Notes: generated by a model from the letters alone, not told the origin. A stretch of 40,019 nt of DNA from Paulinella micropora (GCA_009731375.1 BJOX01000056.1:238003-278021), one strand, 5' to 3'; counted from the first letter of the stretch, positions 29,460-39,641 are shown. Translations and numbers: made by a program.

Positions 29460-30275
29460 ACAAGGTATCCACGATAGAATCAGGGGGTGCGTCACCATCC
29501 TTGAAAGGCAACTCCACTATCCCAATCCCTATGTGAGTCAGAATGTATGTACGTATGCAAGTATGTATGTATGGATGTGTGTGTATGTATGTTGTTTGTC
29601 AAGCAATCAAGCGACCAAGCGAGCAAGCACGTAAGCGAGCGAGAAAGAAAGAAAAAGAAAGAAAGAAAGAAAGAGAAGACAATGAAAGAAAGAATGAAAG
29701 AATTNNNNNNNNNNNNNNNNNNNNNNNNNNNNNNNNNNNNNNNNNNNNNNNNNNNNNNNNNNNNNNNNNNNNNNNNNNNNNNNNNNNNNNNNNNNNNNNN
29801 NNNNNNNNNNNNNNNNNNNNNNNNNNNNNNNNNNNNNNNNNNNNNNNNNNNNNNNNNNNNNNNNNNNNNNNNNNNNNNNNNNNNNNNNNNNNNNNNNNNN
29901 NNNNNNNNNNNNNNNNNNNNNNNNNNNNNNNNNNNNNNNNNNNNNNNNNNNNNNNNNNNNNNNNNNNNNNNNNNNNNNNNNNNNNNNNNNNNNNNNNNNN
30001 NNNNNNNNNNNNNNNNNNNNNNNNNNNNNNNNNNNNNNNNNNNNNNNNNNNNNNNNNNNNNNNNNNNNNNNNNNNNNNNNNNNNNNNNNNNNNNNNNNNN
30101 NNNNNNNNNNNNNNNNNNNNNNNNNNNNNNNNNNNNNNNNNNNNNNNNNNNNNNNNNNNNNNNNNNNNNNNNNNNNNNNNNNNNNNNNNNNNNNNNNNNN
30201 GGGGGGGGGAAGTTGTGTGTGTGTGTGTGTGCGTGTGCTAGCGAGAGGGAAAGGAATGAAGGAAGGGAGGGAAGG

Positions 30276-30314
<39 letters not shown>

Positions 30315-30745
30315 GGAGGGAGGGAGGAAGGGAGGAGGGACGAAGGAAGGAAGGAAGGAAGGAAGGAGGGACGAAGGAAGGAAGGATGGAAGGAAGGAAG
30401 GAAGGAAGAACGCAAGAAAGGGGAGAGAGAGAGAGATAGATAGAGAGAGAGAGGGAGGAAGAGAATAGAGAAAGGAAAGAAGGAAGGAGGGAGAGAAAGA
30501 GAGAGAGAGAGAGAGAGGGAGGGAGGAAGGGAGGAGGGACGAAGGAAGGAAGGAAGGAAGGAAGGAAGGAAGGAAGGAAGGAGGGACGAAGGAAGGAAGG
30601 ATGGAAGGAAGGAAGGAAGGAAGAACGCAAGAAAAGGGGAGAGGGAGAGAGGGAGAGAGATAGATAGAGAGAGAGAGAGGGAGAAAGGAAAGAAGGAAGG
30701 AGGGAAGGAAACAAGGAAGGAAGGAAGGAAGGAAGGAAGAACACA

Positions 30746-30777
<32 letters not shown>

Positions 30778-32125
30778 GAACGAAGGAAGGAAGGAAGGAA
30801 GGAAGAGGAGAGAGGAGGGAAGGAGGGAGGAAGAAAGAGGGGAAGGAAGGAGGGAGGAAGGAAGGAAGTAATCAAGAAAGTAAGGAAGGGAGACGAGAGA
30901 GAGAGAGAGGAGAGAGAGAGAGATAGAGAGAGAGAGGGAGAGAAAGAAAGAAAGAAGGAAAGAAAGAAAGAAAGAAAGAAAAGAAAGAAAAGGGACAAGG
31001 AAGCAAGGAAGCAAGAAGAAAGGAAGAAAGAAAGGAAGAAAGAAGGGAAGGAAGGAAGGAAGGAAGAAGGAAGAACGAAGGAAGGAAGGAAGGAAGGAGG
31101 GAAGAAGAGTACATCCATTTGTAACACAATATAATGCATTACAAAACAAAACAAAACAATACAATATAATACCTAAACTATGCTACCTAGGCTTAAACTG
31201 ACAACGAAAATCTGGTTTTTATCTTTCTACCTTTCTTCTATTCGCTCCCCTCTCTTTCTCTTCCTTTCCCTTTCCTTCCTTCACTCCCTTCCTATACTAT
31301 ACTCTACCTTTCTTCTATTCGCTCCCCTCTCTTTCTCTTCCTTTCCCTTTCCTTCCTTCCTCACTCCCTTCCTATGCTATACTCAAAACTGCACTATACT
31401 ATACTGAAATAAAGTTCTGTGTAGATAGATAGATAGATAGATAGATAGAAAGATAGATAGATAGAAAGATAAATAGATAGATAGATATATTGTGCGACCT
31501 GCTTCCTTGAGGAGGTCTAAGCGAGAGTAAGACGGTTCGCACGCTCGCGCGATTAAACTTACATTTTTCTTCTTCAAAATCTAACCACAGATACACAAAG
31601 AACAAATATCTGAGAGCCGACATGGAAAAAAAAAGGGGGGGGGGAAGAGGAAAAAAGAAAAAAGGAAGAAGCAGCAGAAGCAGAAGCAGAAGCAGAAGAA
31701 GAAGAAGAAGAAGAAGACACACACAAACACACACGCACACACAGCGGTGATCGAACACAACCAAGACGTACGCAAAATCAGCTCCACAACCGATTTCGAC
31801 TAGCACTAATACTGTTGCAGCTATTACATAATTATGAGAAGGCACGACTGGAGAGGTGAGACCAAAGGGCGCAACGTGCAAAAACGCTGGACCAAAACAA
31901 AAACAGACAACGACTAATACAAATAAGTTACAAAATAGGAGAAAACATTTCCTCCTATTAAACGATACTGAAGATAGCTGAAGATTGTGTTGCTTTGTTC
32001 CAGACCTGAATATATTGTGGCAAGTTGGAGTCAGTAGGAGTGTCCATAATAACGAAGGTCTTCCCCTTGAACTCGATGGTCGTGATACGGTTGGCCATTT
32101 GCATTTGTCCATTGACGGCTGCCAT
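27333..32125 (-). CDS. PTP4A-like: PRL-type protein tyrosine phosphatase (PTP4A family), spliced, 3' end in a gap
   Basis: Exons on the minus strand: 32125-32006, 31580-31499, 29528-29462, 29249-29204, 28973-28881, and 27705 into the gap at 27672. Junction phases are 0, 1, 2, 0, 0 and all frames join; the introns are GT-AG. The spliced reading carries PRL hallmarks in order: [55 protein letters not shown] (with the general-acid Asp), [11 protein letters not shown], the P-loop HCVAGLGR (nucleophile Cys, Arg) with [14 protein letters not shown], then [15 protein letters not shown]. That is 147 residues before the gap; known PRLs have about 165-175. NVNYLER and a TAA at 27333-27335, beyond the gap, may be the end. 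PRLs are small dual-specificity phosphatases, usually membrane-tethered by a C-terminal CAAX box, which is not visible here. The acceptor of exon 4 could also be 29243. Confidence 0.9.
27743..27775 (-). pseudogene. Extra copy of PRL exon 6 start (copy 2)
   Basis: Same 33 bases as the exon at 27673-27705, with the CTGTACAG acceptor, coding [11 protein letters not shown]. One base differs (GGG to GGA, still Gly). The (TCTA)n tract follows directly and there is no donor, so it cannot act as a complete exon. Confidence 0.75.
27831..27863 (-). pseudogene. Extra copy of PRL exon 6 start (copy 3)
   Basis: Again codes [11 protein letters not shown] behind CTGTACAG, with one silent difference (GCC to GCG, Ala). 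It runs straight into the microsatellite without a donor. On the minus strand it comes first, so it could compete for the upstream donor. Confidence 0.75.
28660..28785. repeat. (TG)n and (TA)n tracts
   Basis: (TG)n at 28667-28700 and (TA)n at 28732-28774, within the same PRL intron. Confidence 0.85.
28802..28859 (-). pseudogene. Duplicated 3' part of PRL exon 5
   Basis: 58 bases identical to 28881-28938, coding [18 protein letters not shown], followed by a GTGAAG donor (the main copy uses GTAAAA). The 5' part with the catalytic loop is absent. The tandem unit is 79 bp. Confidence 0.75.
29021..29040 (-). pseudogene. Duplicated acceptor and first codons of PRL exon 5
   Basis: GGCAG acceptor and the bases for Ala-Val-His-Cys-Val are repeated here, about 61 bp upstream (minus strand) of the true exon start, in a duplication that also includes the flanking ACGCGAATACATG phrase. 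The copy lacks the rest of the P-loop. Confidence 0.6.
29119..29456. repeat. Microsatellites around PRL exon 4
   Basis: (GATA)n 29122-29160, (GA)n 29161-29198, a G homopolymer with a 10-N gap (29265-29297), (TAGG)n/(TCGG)n 29356-29430 and (GA)n 29431-29456. The piece at 29315-29345 resembles the start of exon 4 (minus-strand TCTGAGCTGCT against TCTTAGCTGCT). Confidence 0.75.
29639..31110. repeat. Polypurine tract (GGAA)n/(GA)n, about 0.9 kb, plus a 496-N gap
   Basis: An (AAAG)n start at 29640-29704, a gap (29705-30200), a (TG)n at 30213-30236, then nearly pure purine to 31110 in GGAA, GGGA and GA units, with higher-order copies (for example GAACGCAAGAAA near 30408 and 30624). It lies in PRL intron 2. 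Long Ser/Leu/Phe or Lys/Glu/Arg frames are repeat shadows. Confidence 0.9.
31228..31385. repeat. Two-copy 76-bp tandem duplication
   Basis: CTACCTTTCTTCTATTCGCT begins at 31228 and at 31304; the second copy has one extra CCTT. Pyrimidine-rich, within PRL intron 2. Confidence 0.8.
31420..31490. repeat. (GATA)n microsatellite
   Basis: GATA/GAAA units directly beyond the donor of PRL exon 2 on the minus strand. Confidence 0.85.
31626..31735. repeat. Purine-rich low-complexity tract
   Basis: A and G homopolymers, then CAG/AAG triplets and (CA)n, in PRL intron 1. Confidence 0.8.
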
Positions 32126-32653
32126 GATGTTGTACCTTTAACTTTTGGAAACTTGGTGAAAGCTGCAAACTTCTTCACATTCGTGTAAGAGAACAAAAAC
32201 AAACGGGAAAATGGGAGCAGAAGCCACCCAAAAAGTCGTTGCACGTTCGACCAGTTAGATTCCGTGCAATTTGAGAGGAGAGTCAACGAGCTTTTGCAGA
32301 GGAAGGTATTTAAAAAGAACAGAATAGTAGGCCCAAACGTTTATAAGGTTGTCCACAAGTGAGAACAGTCCTCTTCTTGGTTCCTGGTCGCCCTTGCTTT
32401 CTTTTTCTTTTTTTACGCTCTCAAGTCCCCAGAAAGCCGCTCAACAGAGTGGAGAGAGGAACGTAAATTGACTAGACCAGCGCTGGGAGCGAGGAAAAGC
32501 GAGGGCCATAAGAGGTGCGACGGCTTGAAGACTGAAAAAGGAAAAAACCGCACGCGAGAGCCAAAGCAGCCATCCGGCCAACGCACCCGAGAATTTTTCG
32601 TGTTTTTTTTGAAAATCTGCCGTAGTACCCGTCTAAAAGCACAAGGTGATGCG

Positions 32654-32893
32654 TTAGCACGGCGGTGGCGGCTTTGCCGAAGAGCCTGGGTTGTTGCCTT
32701 TATGTGAAATTGGAGCGGACGGTCTATTCCTGGGTGGCACTTTAGACCGATTCTTTAGTGAGTACAAACCAGACACCCCTTTTCCACATTCGAAGTCAAA
32801 ATCATATTTCGACTCACTCAGCCTCGAAGAGCTTCGAAGAACCAGTCCATGACGAACACTGTCTTCCTTTCGAACCCACCACCCGTAAAACAA
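32654..32893 (-). CDS. Possible C-terminal exon of an upstream gene
   Basis: An 80-codon open stretch ending at TAA 32656-32654, about 0.5 kb upstream of the PRL start on the same strand. It reads SKYDFDFECGKGVSGLYSLK, then a basic Pro-rich tail (KVPPRNRPSAPISHKG) ending KPPPPC. There is no clear ATG at its start, so it would be an exon. Base composition is more balanced than the surroundings. No family recognised. The rest of 32126-32940 shows nothing else, and the PRL promoter presumably lies in it. Confidence 0.3.
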   Translation of the reverse strand: MFYGWWVRKEDSVRHGLVLRSSSRLSESKYDFDFECGKGVSGLYSLKNRSKVPPRNRPSAPISHKGNNPGSSAKPPPPC

Positions 32894-32999
32894 CGAACAT
32901 AAATTACAAGAGACTTACAAGTCATGTATAACAGTACTTATAACGAGAAAGAACTCGATTTTTTTCTTCCATTTATTTATTTGTTTGTTTTCTCTGAAT

Positions 33000-33033
33000 G
33001 AAATCCTTCCTTTTGATGCAAAGGAAGGATTTC
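33000..33033. other. Perfect 14-bp hairpin
   Basis: GAAATCCTTCCTTT (33000-33013) and AAAGGAAGGATTTC (33020-33033) with a 6-base loop. It is followed by a GTACAGTGTAC palindrome. Role unknown. Confidence 0.7.
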
Positions 33034-33129
33034 AGTGTACAGTGTACTGTCTCGAGTACTTCGATATAGAATGACACGAACGATATGATAAATACAAAGT
33101 AGGAGACGGAGGATGAAGGAATGAAGGAA

Positions 33130-33895
<766 letters not shown>

Positions 33896-34097
33896 ACCTT
33901 AGTTAAATCAAAAAAGCCTCATGTTTTGCGGTTTGTGTAAATACGTTCTGCTCTCCACTCTTATGTTGAAGCTGTAATTCGGGTTAAAACATAAACTTAA
34001 CGCGGTTATGATAGCAAACTCTGCATCATTGTCGGGTTATTTTTATCGTTTTTCCCGTTGGCTGAATAAGAAAAAATAGTTTACCCTTTTAGCCTAG

Positions 34098-34099
34098 CC

Positions 34100-34137
<38 letters not shown>

Positions 34138-34163
34138 CGTACGTACGTACGTACGTACGTACA
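34098..34163. repeat. (TAG)n followed by (TACG)n
   Basis: About 12 TAG units preceded by AGCCTAGCCTAG, then about six TACG units (a self-complementary repeat). Confidence 0.85.
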
Positions 34164-34189
34164 ACATGGATTACCATTATCCCTGAAAG

Positions 34190-35420
34190 GTGTTGGGACC
34201 TGAGCATTCTCAGCCATTCATTTTGGCGCCGGCAAATTCGCTTCGGGTACGTACAATGGCGGGGTTTGGGGTTGCCGGGGAAGGGCCCGGACCCCCCCCC
34301 ACCCACCTTTCCACAGTCGACAGGGTACGTTCAATTGACGGACGTAACTGGCATAAACCCTTCTGGCACAGCTCTTGGAAACTTGGAGCATTCTCAGCCA
34401 TTCATTTTACCGGCTAATTCGCGTGGGGTACGTACAAACAATTGCAGGGCTTGGGTTCCCGAGAGGAGGGCCCCCCGGACCCCCCCTTCCCCATCGACAG
34501 GGTACGTTCAATGGCCGGAGTTACCGGCAAGTACTCCCAAAAAAACTAGGAATTTTGGAATTCAGGACACTCCCCTAACGCAAACATTTGTGTGAATTCC
34601 AAAAAATTATGTCAGCATCAACATCGAGTCTGGGGCTAGCCACCCTGTCGATATGAGCTTCCAACTCCTCCTGGTTCACATAAACCATGATTTATTCCGA
34701 CGGGGGTGCAGAAAATAGGCTTTTTAAAAAAACAATGAATTTTTGCATTCAGGACACTCCCCTAACGCAAATATTTGCGTGAATTCCAGAAACATTAATA
34801 TCAGCTTCAACATCCTATCCACCCTGTCAATATGAGCTCCCAACTCCTCCTCGTTCCCACAAACCATGATTTATTCAGACAGGGGATGCAGAAATGAGGT
34901 GAAAAAAACAAGGAATTTCGGCATTCTGGACACTCCCCTAACGCAAATATTTGCGTGAATTCCAAAAAGAATTATATCAGCATCAGCATGCCACCCTGCA
35001 AATATGAGCTCCCAACTCCTCTTCACTCCCACAAACCATGATTTATTCCGACAGGGTTGCAAAAATGCGGGTGGGGGTGGGGGTACACAATTTCCATTTT
35101 CCCTCTTGCCCCCAACCCCCGACCCCCTACCTCCGAAAGTTGTGGCTAATTTTTTTTGTTTTCACCATCTCGGGACGCGCTCTAGGTAGTGAACCAGTTG
35201 AAAAAGATTTACGCTGGCAAAGTAGTGTCACCATGAATGGCTGAGAATGCTCCAAGGCTCTAAGAGTTGTGCCAGAGGGGCTTAGAGGCTGATTCTTTGT
35301 GTTTTCGCAAGCTTGTCACGAGCTCTTTTTTAGGGATTTAGTTGAAACTATAAATTTCGAATGCACTGACAAAGTAGTGCCAAAATGAGTGGCTGAGATC
35401 GCTCCAAGGCTGTAAAAGTT
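34190..35420. repeat. Complex block of direct and inverted repeats, possible non-autonomous transposon
   Basis: GAGCATTCTCAGCCATTCAT occurs at 34202-34221 and 34386-34405, and its exact reverse complement at 35233-35252; a weaker inverted copy is near 35388. Similarity around 34386 and 35233 extends to about 50 bp (GGCACA-CTCTT...TTGGAGCATTC). Between them lie three ~180-bp units marked by GGACACTCCCCTAACGCAA at 34565, 34752 and 34928, each with a palindrome (ACGCAAATATTTGCGT in two of them). No coding frame is convincing. Confidence 0.65.
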
Positions 35421-35460
35421 GTGCGTGTGAGAATGAGAGGAAAAGCAATCTTAGGAAGAG

Positions 35461-36048
35461 GAGGGGGGGGGGGGGGGGGTTTTTTTTTTTTTTTTTTAAA
35501 AAAAAAATTTTTNNNNNNNNNNNNNNNNNNNNNNNNNNNNNNNNNNNNNNNNNNNNNNNNNNNNNNNNNNNNNNNNNNNNNNNNNNNNNNNNNNNNNNNN
35601 NNNNNNNNNNNNNNNNNNNNNNNNNNNNNNNNNNNNNNNNNNNNNNNNNNNNNNNNNNNNNNNNNNNNNNNNNNNNNNNNNNNNNNNNNNNNNNNNNNNN
35701 NNNNNNNNNNNNNNNNNNNNNNNNNNNNNNNNNNNNNNNNNNNNNNNNNNNNNNNNNNNNNNNNNNNNNNNNNNNNNNNNNNNNNNNNNNNNNNNNNNNN
35801 NNNNNNNNNNNNNNNNNNNNNNNNNNNNNNNNNNNNNNNNNNNNNNNNNNNNNNNNNNNNNNNNNNNNNNNNNNNNNNNNNNNNNNNNNNNNNNNNNNNN
35901 NNNNNNNNNNNNNNNNNNNNNNNNNNNNNNNNNNNNNNNNNNNNNNNNNNNNNNNNNNNNNNNNNNNNNNNNNNNNNNNNNNNNNNNNNNNNNNNNNNNN
36001 NNNNNNNNNNNNNNNNNNNNNNNNNNNNNNNNNNNNNNNNNNNNNNNN
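35461..36048. other. Homopolymer artefact and 536-N gap
   Basis: Runs of G, T, A and T lead into Ns from 35513 to 36048. The homopolymer run looks like an assembly or consensus artefact. Confidence 0.85.
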
Positions 36049-36235
36049 TTGTTGGGACTGCGGAATAACCTCGGCTTAGTGTAGTCTTGCCCTCAGGAGC
36101 TCCATCGGTGGCCCCTATAATCAGTCGAGAGACTGACTAGGTGGGGATGGAGCACCTCGAACAAGGGCATGGAGGCTCATGTCCGGAAACGGATCGTGCC
36201 ATCAGCTGCATCAGTATGCCTTAGAGGAAGTATAT
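36049..36235 (+). other. Exon-like island before (TTA)n
   Basis: Unique, GC-balanced sequence. One plus frame reads RTRAWRLMSGNGSCHQLHQY and ends GAGGAA|GTATAT, a fair donor. It shares ATGGAGGC-CATGT with the island at 36690. Family unknown. Confidence 0.25.
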
Positions 36236-36323
36236 TATTATTATTATTATGATTATTATTATTATGATTATTATGATTATTATTATTATTATTATATTAT
36301 TATTATTATTATTATCATGATTA

Positions 36324-36378
<55 letters not shown>

Positions 36379-36421
36379 GATTATTATTATTATGATTATT
36401 ATGATTATGATTATGATGATG

Positions 36422-36472
<51 letters not shown>

Positions 36473-36495
36473 GTTGTTGTTATTGATAATATCAC

Positions 36496-36538
<43 letters not shown>

Positions 36539-36540
36539 GT
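36230..36540. repeat. (TTA)n/(TGA)n microsatellite
   Basis: Over 300 bases of TTA and GAT-type triplets; a shorter TTA tract lies at 36739-36818. Ile or Tyr homopolymer frames are not genes. Confidence 0.9.
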
Positions 36541-36737
36541 GCCACCAGTATTTTCATTGAACATACCGGTCTATTTCTGGACCAGTATTTTCATTGAACA
36601 TACCGGCCCGTCTGGAAGTGTTGGAACTGCCCTTGCGGGGGTGTCATTACAGCTTATCGTCAATTCTTCGTACTCCCCTCACGGGTGAGACGATGGAGGC
36701 GCATGTGCAGAAATGCATCAGCCATTGACAGAGAAGC
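36541..36737 (+). other. Exon-like island between (TTA)n tracts, with a 26-bp direct repeat
   Basis: A 26-bp phrase starting ACCAGTATTTTCATTGAACA is repeated at 36544-36569 and 36581-36606. Downstream, two frames look coding (FIEHTGPSGSVGTALAGVS and LELPLRGCHYSLSSILR), so the true frame is unclear. Family unknown. Confidence 0.25.
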
Positions 36738-36739
36738 AC

Positions 36740-36777
<38 letters not shown>

Positions 36778-36826
36778 GTATCATTATTATAATCATTATA
36801 GTAATTATTATTATTTTTACATGTAG

Positions 36827-36891
36827 GCGCGGCGTACACCATGTGCGTAAGCAGAGCAATCAGAGCACTTCTGCTTCACGCCTTAATCCAG
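36827..36891 (+). other. Exon-like segment with good splice sites
   Basis: 65 bases between an acceptor (TTTTTACATGTAG) and a donor (CCAG|GTATCT). Two plus frames are open: AAYTMCVSRAIRALLLHALI and RGVHHVRKQSNQ. If real it belongs with the islands upstream. The 13-bp minisatellite begins right after the donor, as an intron would. Confidence 0.35.
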
Positions 36892-36899
36892 GTATCTGT

Positions 36900-37618
36900 C
36901 TGTCTCGTCTCTCTGTCTCGTCTCTCTGTCTCGTCTCTCTGTCTCGTCTCTCTGTCTCGTCTCTCTGTCTCGTCTCTCTGTCTCGTCTCTCTGTCTCGTC
37001 TCTCTGTCTCGTCTCTCTGTCTCGTCTCTCTGTCTCGTCTCTCTGTCTCGTCTCTCTGTCTCGTCTCTCTGTCTCGTCTCTCTGTCTCGTCTCTCTGTCT
37101 CGTCTCTCTGTCTCGTCTCTCTGTCTCGTCTCTCTGTCTCGTCTCTCTGTCTCGTCTCTCTGTCTCGTCTCTCTGTCTCGTCTCTCTGTCTCGTCTCTCT
37201 GTCTCGTCTCTCTGTCTCGTCTCTCTGTCTCGTCTCTCTGTCTCGTCTCTCTGTCTCGTCTCTCTGTCTCGTCTCTCTGTCTCGTCTCTCTGTCTCGTCT
37301 CTCTGTCTCGTCTCTCTGTCTCGTCTCTCTGTCTCGTCTCTCTGTCTCGTCTCTCTGTCTCGTCTCTCTGTCTCGTCTCTCTGTCTCGTCTCTCTGTCTC
37401 GTCTCTCTGTCTCGTCTCTCTGTCTCGTCTCTCTGTCTCGTCTCTCTGTCTCGTCTCTCTGTCTCGTCTCTCTGTCTCGTCTCTCTGTCTCGTCTCTCTG
37501 TCTCGTCTCTCTGTCTCGTCTCTCTGTCTCGTCTCTCTGTCTCGTCTCTCTGTCTCGTCTCTCTGTCTCGTCTCTCTGTCTCGTCTCTCTGTCTCGTCTC
37601 TCTGTCTCGTCTCTCTGT
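36900..37618. repeat. 13-bp minisatellite, about 55 near-identical copies
   Basis: The unit TCTCTCTGTCTCG repeats without visible change until a 10-N gap at 37619. As 13 is not a multiple of 3, all plus frames read the same 13-residue repeat, and one minus frame reads RETRQRDETERRD; these 450-480-codon frames are by-products. Confidence 0.95.
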
Positions 37619-37628
37619 NNNNNNNNNN

Positions 37629-37936
37629 GCTGTCCTTGCTGTCCTTGCTTTCCTTTCTTTCCTTTCTTTCCTTTCTTTCCTTTCTTTGCTTTCTTTGCTT
37701 TCTTTGCTTTCTTTGCTTTCTTTCCTTTTTTTTGCTTTCTTTGCTTTTTTTTTCTTCCTTTTTTTCCTTTTTTTCCTTTTTTCCTTTCTTTCCTTTCTTT
37801 CCTTTCTTTCCTTTCTTTCCTTTCTCTTTCCTTTCTCTTGCTTTTCTCTCCTTCCTTTCCTTTCCTTTCCTTTCCTTTCCTTGCCTGTCCTTTCCTTTTT
37901 TTCCTTTCCTTTCCTTCCTTCCTTTTCCTTCCTTTT

Positions 37937-37994
<58 letters not shown>

Positions 37995-38012
37995 TTTCTT
38001 TCTTTCTTTCTC

Positions 38013-38069
<57 letters not shown>

Positions 38070-38134
38070 TTTCTTCTTTCTCTCTTTCTCTTTCTTTTGT
38101 ACCTTCTTGTGTTGTGCTACCTTTCCGGCCTCTG

Positions 38135-38192
<58 letters not shown>
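37629..38192. repeat. Polypyrimidine tract (TTTCC)n/(TTTC)n and (TC)n
   Basis: TTTCCTTTC-type units to 38095, a short unique stretch (38096-38138), then pure (TC)n to 38192. The opposite strand is polypurine. Confidence 0.9.
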
Positions 38193-38196
<4 letters not shown>

Positions 38197-38272
38197 CTCT
38201 GTGCAGGGAGGGAAGCAGAGAGAGCAGACGCCACTATCTGTATCAACACACCCGCTAAGGTTGTCTGTCTAT

Positions 38273-38315
<43 letters not shown>

Positions 38316-38520
38316 GCCACTATCTGCATCAGCACTCCCGCTAAGGTTATCTGTCTTTCCTCTATGTATTAACGCTATCTATTTCATCTTTTCATTATGT
38401 CTTAATTTTATTTCTTTCATCTATGTAGGTATTAACGTTATGTCTCACCTTCTGTCTATACCTATGCATTAGCGTTATTTGTTTCATCTATGGATAGGCT
38501 GACAGTATAAAATGTATGGA
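38193..38520. repeat. Duplicated ~45-bp segment with acceptor-like end, and (GA)n
   Basis: CGCCACTATCTG.ATCA.CAC.CCCGCTAAGG occurs at 38229 and 38314, separated by (GA)n (38277-38312). On the minus strand each starts after AACCTTAG and reads GVLIQIVA or GVLMQIVA. From 38372 to 38500 a looser phrase (CTATG.ATTA.CG.TAT) repeats three times. Confidence 0.5.
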
Positions 38521-38539
38521 TTACTGTATCTGGACGTTA

Positions 38540-38730
38540 TATAAATATATATATATATATAAATATAAATATAAATATAAATATAAATAGAAATATATAT
38601 AATATATATATGTATATATATATGTATATATATATGTATATATATATGTATAGAAATACATAGAAATATATAGAAATATATATATATATATATACATACA
38701 TACATATACATATTATATATATATACATAT

Positions 38731-38796
<66 letters not shown>

Positions 38797-38801
38797 TTAC
38801 A

Positions 38802-38880
<79 letters not shown>
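38540..38880. repeat. (TA)n microsatellite
   Basis: Alternating AT with AAATATAAAT and TATATG variants and a (GT)n at 38829-38846. Confidence 0.9.
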
Positions 38881-38882
<2 letters not shown>

Positions 38883-39008
38883 ACTCTGTCATTTATGAAT
38901 AAGCCGACAACGATTTTAGCGTACAGCAAATTGTTGTCACTTGCTTTTATATACATGTTATGCATGTATGACATACATGGAACGTTATCTGTGTCATTTA
39001 TGGGTTAT

Positions 39009-39056
<48 letters not shown>

Positions 39057-39067
39057 GAGAGAAAGTG

Positions 39068-39160
<93 letters not shown>
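39009..39160. repeat. (GA)n with a (GATA)n insert
   Basis: Purine tract between copies 1 and 2 of the four-copy unit. Confidence 0.9.
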
Positions 39161-39162
<2 letters not shown>

Positions 39163-39266
39163 TTAGATCCACAGCGATTGTAGCGTACAGCAGATTGGTT
39201 TCACGTGCGTCTACATGCACAATATGCATGTATTATAAGATGCTCGTACTATGTCCATGTATTATC

Positions 39267-39313
39267 GTTTTATCGGTCACCTCCACAAAATGCGGTCAGG
39301 TTACCGATAAAAC
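39267..39313. other. Hairpin with 15-bp arms
   Basis: GTTTTATCGGTCACC (39267-39281) pairs with GGTTACCGATAAAAC (39299-39313), one mismatch, loop 17 bases. Confidence 0.7.
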
Positions 39314-39318
39314 TGCAT

Positions 39319-39403
39319 ATGCGGCGCGCCAAAGTTGACGTGTTTTGCGGGCTCGCCGGCCCGGCTCGCCCGCAAAACACGTCATATTTGTGGCTAGCCG
39401 CAT
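39319..39403. other. Long GC-rich hairpin
   Basis: GACGTGTTTTGCGGGC (39337-39352) and GCCCGCAAAACACGTC (39368-39383) are perfect inverted copies around a 15-base GC-rich loop; outer arms ATGCGGC (39319-39325) and GCCGCAT (39397-39403) extend the stem. It starts 5 bases after the previous hairpin. Confidence 0.8.
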
Positions 39404-39488
39404 AATATACTAATCTCTGTCATCTATGGGTCAGTTCGACAGCGGTTGTAGCGTATAGCAAATTGCTTGAACTTGCTTTTATATGCCC

Positions 39489-39616
39489 ATAGATAGATAG
39501 ATAGGTAGGTAGGTAGGTAGGTAGGTAGGGTAGGGTAGGGTAGGGTAGGGTAGGGTAGTAGGGTAGGGTAGGGTAGGGTAGGGTAGAGTAGGGTAGGGTA
39601 GGGTAGGGTAGGGTAG
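39489..39616. repeat. (TAGA)n, (TAGG)n, (TAGGG)n array
   Basis: TAGA then TAGG units lead into about 18 TAGGG units, ending at a 10-N gap (39617-39626). Confidence 0.9.
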
Positions 39617-39641
39617 NNNNNNNNNNTATCACTCTCTCATC

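Noticed and set aside
36580-36700. Lon-protease-like reading (GPSGSVGTALAG)
   Set aside because: Only a short resemblance, the catalytic Lys context is absent and a competing frame reads equally well.
36900-37618. CRISPR-like array
   Set aside because: A continuous tandem repeat without spacers in a eukaryotic genome.
36841-38315. Frames of 450-480 codons on both strands
   Set aside because: They are the 13-bp minisatellite and pyrimidine tracts read in frame; 13 is not divisible by 3, so every frame stays open.
39489-39616. (TAGGG)n as a telomere or interstitial telomere
   Set aside because: The unit is five bases, grades into TAGG and TAGA repeats and is embedded in other microsatellites; it behaves like a simple repeat.
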